From an uncultured Alphaproteobacteria bacterium (GTDB taxonomy: Bacteria; Pseudomonadota; Alphaproteobacteria; Caulobacterales; Caulobacteraceae), in assembly GCA_903928755.1 (NCBI GenBank), contig CAIYSH010000474.1, positions 1 through 8,261 of the forward strand: a DNA stretch of 8,261 nt. The letters are read 5' to 3'. A model generated the notes under the pieces. That model made no database searches. It was not told where the DNA came from and saw only the letters and a program-made list of their open reading frames with translations. Both the position numbers and the translations under genes were made by a program. Shown one piece after another: positions 5,410-8,261 of this stretch (position 1 is its first letter; each line of letters begins with the position of its first letter).

Positions 5410-6710
5410 GCCCTGCCGATAGACGCGTATCTGAAGCCCCGGCCGCGAACCTCGGCCGGATTGTAGATATTTCTCAGGTCGACAAGGCTTGCTTCGCGCA
5501 TCTGACCCTTGACCCGATCCAGGTCTAGAGCCCTGAACTGATCCCATTCCGTAATGATGACCAGCACGTCGGCCCCTTCGGCTGCTGCATAGGCATCGTC
5601 CATGAAGATGACCCCCGGCAGAAGGTGACGGGCCTCGTCCATGCCTTCCGGATCAAAAGCCTGAACCCTCGCGCCGGCCGCCTGTAGGGCCGGGACAATG
5701 TCCAGGGCCGGCGCATCGCGCATATCGTCAGTATTGGGCTTGAAGGTCAGGCCCAGAACCCCGACCACCTTGCCCTTCAGATCTCCTTCCGCAGCATTTG
5801 AGACCCGGGTCGCCATGGCCTTCTTGCGCGCATCATTGATCTCCACCGTGGTTTCGATCAGCCGCGTCGGGCTGCCGGCATCCCGGGCTGTGCGCACCAG
5901 GGCCAGGGTGTCCTTGGGAAAGCAGGATCCACCGTAGCCGGGCCCGGCATTCAGGAATTTGCCGCCGATCCGTTTGTCGAGGCCAATGCCCCGGGCCACC
6001 TGCTGGACGTCGGCACCGACGGCTTCGCAGAGATCGGCCATTTCGTTGATGAAGGTAATCTTCAACGCCAGGAAGGCATTCGCCGCGTATTTGATGAGTT
6101 CAGAGGTGCGTCGAGAGGTGAAGACAATCGGCGTTTCGTTCAGATAAAGCGGGCGATAGAGTTCGGCCATGACGGCGCGGGCCTGGTCGTCGTCAAGGCC
6201 GACCACCACACGGTCCGGGCGCTTGAAGTCCTCGATGGCTGCGCCTTCCCGCAGGAATTCCGGATTGGAGACCACGGCGAAACGGGCCTCCGGCCGCCGG
6301 GTCCGGATGATCCGTTCAATCTCGTCGCCTGTGCCGACCGGGACGGTGGACTTGGTGACAATGACCGTGAAGCCCTCGATCAGATCTGCCACTTCCTCGG
6401 CGACGGCATAGACATAGGACAGGTCTGCATGGCCATCGCCCCGGCGGGACGGCGTCCCTACGGCGATGAAGACCGCATCGGCATTCCGGACGGCATCCGC
6501 CGCCTCGGTGGTGAAGTGCAGACGCCCTGCCTTGACGTTCTGGGCTACCAGGTTTTCGAGACCCGGCTCAAAAATCGGAATGCCGCCCGACTGGAGGCGC
6601 TCGATCTTGCCGGCATCCTTGTCAATGCAGGTGACGAAGTGCCCGAAGTCCGCAAAGCAGGCTCCACTCACCAGGCCCACATAGCCTGTGCCGATCATTG
6701 CAACTTGCAT
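5406..6710 (-). CDS. ugd: UDP-glucose 6-dehydrogenase
   Basis: Oxidises UDP-glucose to UDP-glucuronate with two NAD+, supplying uronic acids for capsule, exopolysaccharide or lipopolysaccharide. The 434-residue product has the usual bacterial length. The N-terminal Rossmann loop is G-T-G-Y-V-G at residues 7-12, then V-G-T-P-S at 84-88, T-K-S-T-V-P-V-G-T-G at 119-128 and N-P-E-F-L-R-E-G at 149-156. The middle helix has S-E-L-I-K-Y-A-A-N-A-F at 203-213 (Lys207, Asn211). The catalytic loop G-G-S-C-F-P-K-D is at 260-267 with nucleophile Cys263 and Asp267. The C-terminal UDP-binding domain shows G-L-T-F-K-P-N-T-D-D-M-R. GDP-mannose dehydrogenases share this fold, but the F-L-A-L-K-I-T-F-I-N-E helix and the presence of galU favour UDP-glucose. 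The ATG has GAGG 6 bases upstream. It lies 26 bases downstream of the PMM/PGM gene on the same strand, so the two are probably co-transcribed. Its TAA overlaps the TAG of the convergent small gene by 4 bases. Confidence 0.95.
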   Translation of the reverse strand: MQVAMIGTGYVGLVSGACFADFGHFVTCIDKDAGKIERLQSGGIPIFEPGLENLVAQNVKAGRLHFTTEAADAVRNADAVFIAVGTPSRRGDGHADLSYVYAVAEEVADLIEGFTVIVTKSTVPVGTGDEIERIIRTRRPEARFAVVSNPEFLREGAAIEDFKRPDRVVVGLDDDQARAVMAELYRPLYLNETPIVFTSRRTSELIKYAANAFLALKITFINEMADLCEAVGADVQQVARGIGLDKRIGGKFLNAGPGYGGSCFPKDTLALVRTARDAGSPTRLIETTVEINDARKKAMATRVSNAAEGDLKGKVVGVLGLTFKPNTDDMRDAPALDIVPALQAAGARVQAFDPEGMDEARHLLPGVIFMDDAYAAAEGADVLVIITEWDQFRALDLDRVKGQMREASLVDLRNIYNPAEVRGRGFRYASIGRA

Positions 6711-6736
6711 GGCGATCCCTCAGCTGGTCGCGGGCG

Positions 6737-8239
6737 TCAGATTTCCTGGTTGTAAGCGCCGACCTGCGGTCGCCTGGCCAGTCGTGGCTTCATTTCCTTG
6801 TGGAAGAGATCGCGCATATCGTCCTCTGACCGGGTGCTTTCGACCACGACGACGATTTCCGGCTTGTTGGACGAGGCGCGGACCAGGACCCAGGAGCCAT
6901 CTTCCAGCGCGACCCGTACGCCGTTGACCGTAATGACCTCGGAAATTTTCCTGCCCAGTATGGTGCCGCCGGCCTTGGCCAGGGCTTCGTATTCCTCGAC
7001 CACCTCCTGAACGACGCCATATTTCTGATCATCGGCGCAGTGGGGAGACATGGTCAGGGAAGTCCAGGCCACGGGAAGGGCGGCCTTGAGGTCCGACAGG
7101 GTCTTGCCGGGATTGCGGTCCAGCATGGCCAGAACCGCCGCCGCTGCCGTCAGGCCACAGTCATAACCGCGCCCGAAGGGCGCGTTGAAGAAGAAGTGGC
7201 CGGACTTTTCGAACCCGGCCAGGGCGCCGATTTCTGCGGTCTTGCGCTTGATGTAGCTGTGGCCGGTTTTCCAGTAGACGGTCCGGGCACCATTGGCCTT
7301 CAGGACCGGATCCGTAGCGAACAGGCCTGTGGACTTAACGTCGACAATGAAGGTGGCGTCCCTGTTGAGCTCTGACAGATCCCGGGCCAGCATCAGGCCG
7401 ATCTTGTCGGCGAAAATCTCCTCGCCCGTATTGTCCACCACGCCGCAGCGGTCGCCGTCGCCATCAAAGCCCAGGGCCAGATCGGCCCCGTGCTCTTTCA
7501 CGGCCTTTGCCATCTCGTGCAGCATTTCGTGATCTTCGGGATTGGGATTGTAGCGCGGAAAGGTCCAGTCGAGATCACAGTCCATCTCGATCACCTCGGC
7601 CACACCCATCCGGCGCAGGGCGTCTGCAGCGAAGGCACCGGCCGTGCCATTGCCGCAGGCGCAGACCACCTTCAGCGGTCGCTTGAGGGCGATCCTGTTC
7701 CCGACATCGGCGATATAACGCTCGGCGACCCCTTCGATGTGGGTGAGGCTTCCACCCGGACGCACGGTCCACTTGCCGCCGAGGACGATATCCTTCAGCC
7801 GACCCATTTCGTCAGGGCCAAAGGTCAGGGGCTTCTGTGCGCCCATCTTGACCCCGGTCCAGCCGTTCTCGTTGTGGCTGGCGGTGACCATGGCCACGCA
7901 GGGGGCGTCCAGATCGAACTGGGCGAAATAGGCGGTAGGCGACAGGGCCAGGCCAATGTCCAGCACCTCACACCCCGATGCCACCAGACCAATGGTCAGA
8001 GCCTGTTTGATGGACAGGGAATAGGACCGGAAATCGTGGCCGACTACGATCCGCTTCTGGCCCAGTTCATGAATGTAGGTTCCCAGACCAAGGCCCAGGG
8101 CCTCGACGCCCAACAGGTTGATTTCCGCCCCGAACAGCCAGCGAGCATCGTATTCCCGGAACCCTGTGGCCTTCACCAGGGGATAGTTCTCGAAGTCCGG
8201 CGTCTGTATGGCCAGTTCGGCGCGGGGGGCGGAAAGCAT
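6737..8239 (-). CDS. Phosphomannomutase/phosphoglucomutase (alpha-D-phosphohexomutase)
   Basis: Interconverts the 6- and 1-phosphates of glucose and/or mannose via a phosphoserine enzyme. The 500-residue product fits bacterial PMM/PGM (AlgC/ManB-like, about 460-500). Visible elements, numbered from the ATG: V-T-A-S-H-N-E-N-G-W at 118-127 with phosphoserine Ser121; metal loop D-G-D-G-D-R at 259-264; sugar-specificity loop F-E-K-S-G-H at 343-348, the Glu-x-Ser-Gly-His form of PMM/PGM enzymes; and a C-terminal phosphate-binding loop R-A-S-S-N-K-P at 455-461, which differs from the common R-x-S-N-T-x-P. It is clearly not GlmM, which is encoded at 3230-4582. The ATG at 8239 is chosen over an in-frame GTG at 8245 because GGAG (8248-8245) lies 5 bases before the ATG. 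It precedes ugd by 26 bases and would give glucose-1-phosphate for GalU. Mannose versus glucose preference cannot be decided from sequence alone. Confidence 0.93.
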   Translation of the reverse strand: MLSAPRAELAIQTPDFENYPLVKATGFREYDARWLFGAEINLLGVEALGLGLGTYIHELGQKRIVVGHDFRSYSLSIKQALTIGLVASGCEVLDIGLALSPTAYFAQFDLDAPCVAMVTASHNENGWTGVKMGAQKPLTFGPDEMGRLKDIVLGGKWTVRPGGSLTHIEGVAERYIADVGNRIALKRPLKVVCACGNGTAGAFAADALRRMGVAEVIEMDCDLDWTFPRYNPNPEDHEMLHEMAKAVKEHGADLALGFDGDGDRCGVVDNTGEEIFADKIGLMLARDLSELNRDATFIVDVKSTGLFATDPVLKANGARTVYWKTGHSYIKRKTAEIGALAGFEKSGHFFFNAPFGRGYDCGLTAAAAVLAMLDRNPGKTLSDLKAALPVAWTSLTMSPHCADDQKYGVVQEVVEEYEALAKAGGTILGRKISEVITVNGVRVALEDGSWVLVRASSNKPEIVVVVESTRSEDDMRDLFHKEMKPRLARRPQVGAYNQEI

Positions 8240-8244
8240 GGACA

Positions 8245-8248
8245 CTCC
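8245..8248 (-). promoter_or_regulatory. Ribosome binding site of the PMM/PGM gene
   Basis: GGAG on the minus strand lies 5 bases upstream of the ATG at 8239 and shares its last G with an in-frame GTG at 8245-8243. It supports the ATG start. Only 13 bases remain before the window edge, so no promoter can be assessed. Confidence 0.5.
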
Positions 8249-8261
8249 GTGAGATGGGCGA

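Overview
The window is a compact, GC-rich stretch, almost all coding, devoted to making sugar-phosphate and nucleotide-sugar precursors. It suggests an alphaproteobacterium, most likely Caulobacterales-like (Caulobacter, Phenylobacterium or Brevundimonas). This is an inference from three things: base composition and codon use, candidate promoters that fit the Caulobacter sigma-73 consensus, and an intergenic palindromic element of a kind I recall from alphaproteobacterial genomes. No mobile element, phage gene, tRNA, rRNA or CRISPR array is visible.

Layout from left to right. On the minus strand, reading right to left from 3081, come glmS (glutamine:fructose-6-phosphate aminotransferase), a 70-base spacer holding a palindromic repeat, galU (UTP-glucose-1-phosphate uridylyltransferase), and the start of a YeeZ-like Rossmann-fold epimerase/dehydratase gene cut off by the window edge. 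A 148-base divergent control region (3082-3229) separates glmS from glmM (phosphoglucosamine mutase) on the plus strand. It contains overlapping candidate promoters for both genes and a set of GCGTTT/AAACGC inverted repeats. glmM is followed after 6 bases by a GNAT acetyltransferase gene. After about 100 bases comes a 50-residue single-membrane-segment protein with a strong ribosome binding site. Its stop codon overlaps that of the convergent ugd gene (UDP-glucose 6-dehydrogenase). Upstream of ugd, on the same strand and 26 bases away, is a phosphomannomutase/phosphoglucomutase that fills the right end.

How the genes fit together. GlmS makes glucosamine-6-phosphate from fructose-6-phosphate, and GlmM isomerises it to glucosamine-1-phosphate, the precursor of UDP-GlcNAc for peptidoglycan and lipid A. 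The PMM/PGM enzyme interconverts glucose-6-P and glucose-1-P (and mannose-6-P and mannose-1-P). GalU turns glucose-1-P into UDP-glucose, and Ugd oxidises that to UDP-glucuronate for envelope polysaccharides. GlmU, needed to finish UDP-GlcNAc, is not in the window. The enzymes are well-known families. The points worth a second look are the shared glmS/glmM control region, the GNAT gene behind glmM, the tiny membrane protein and the intergenic repeat. I see no clear evidence of a wholly new multi-gene system.
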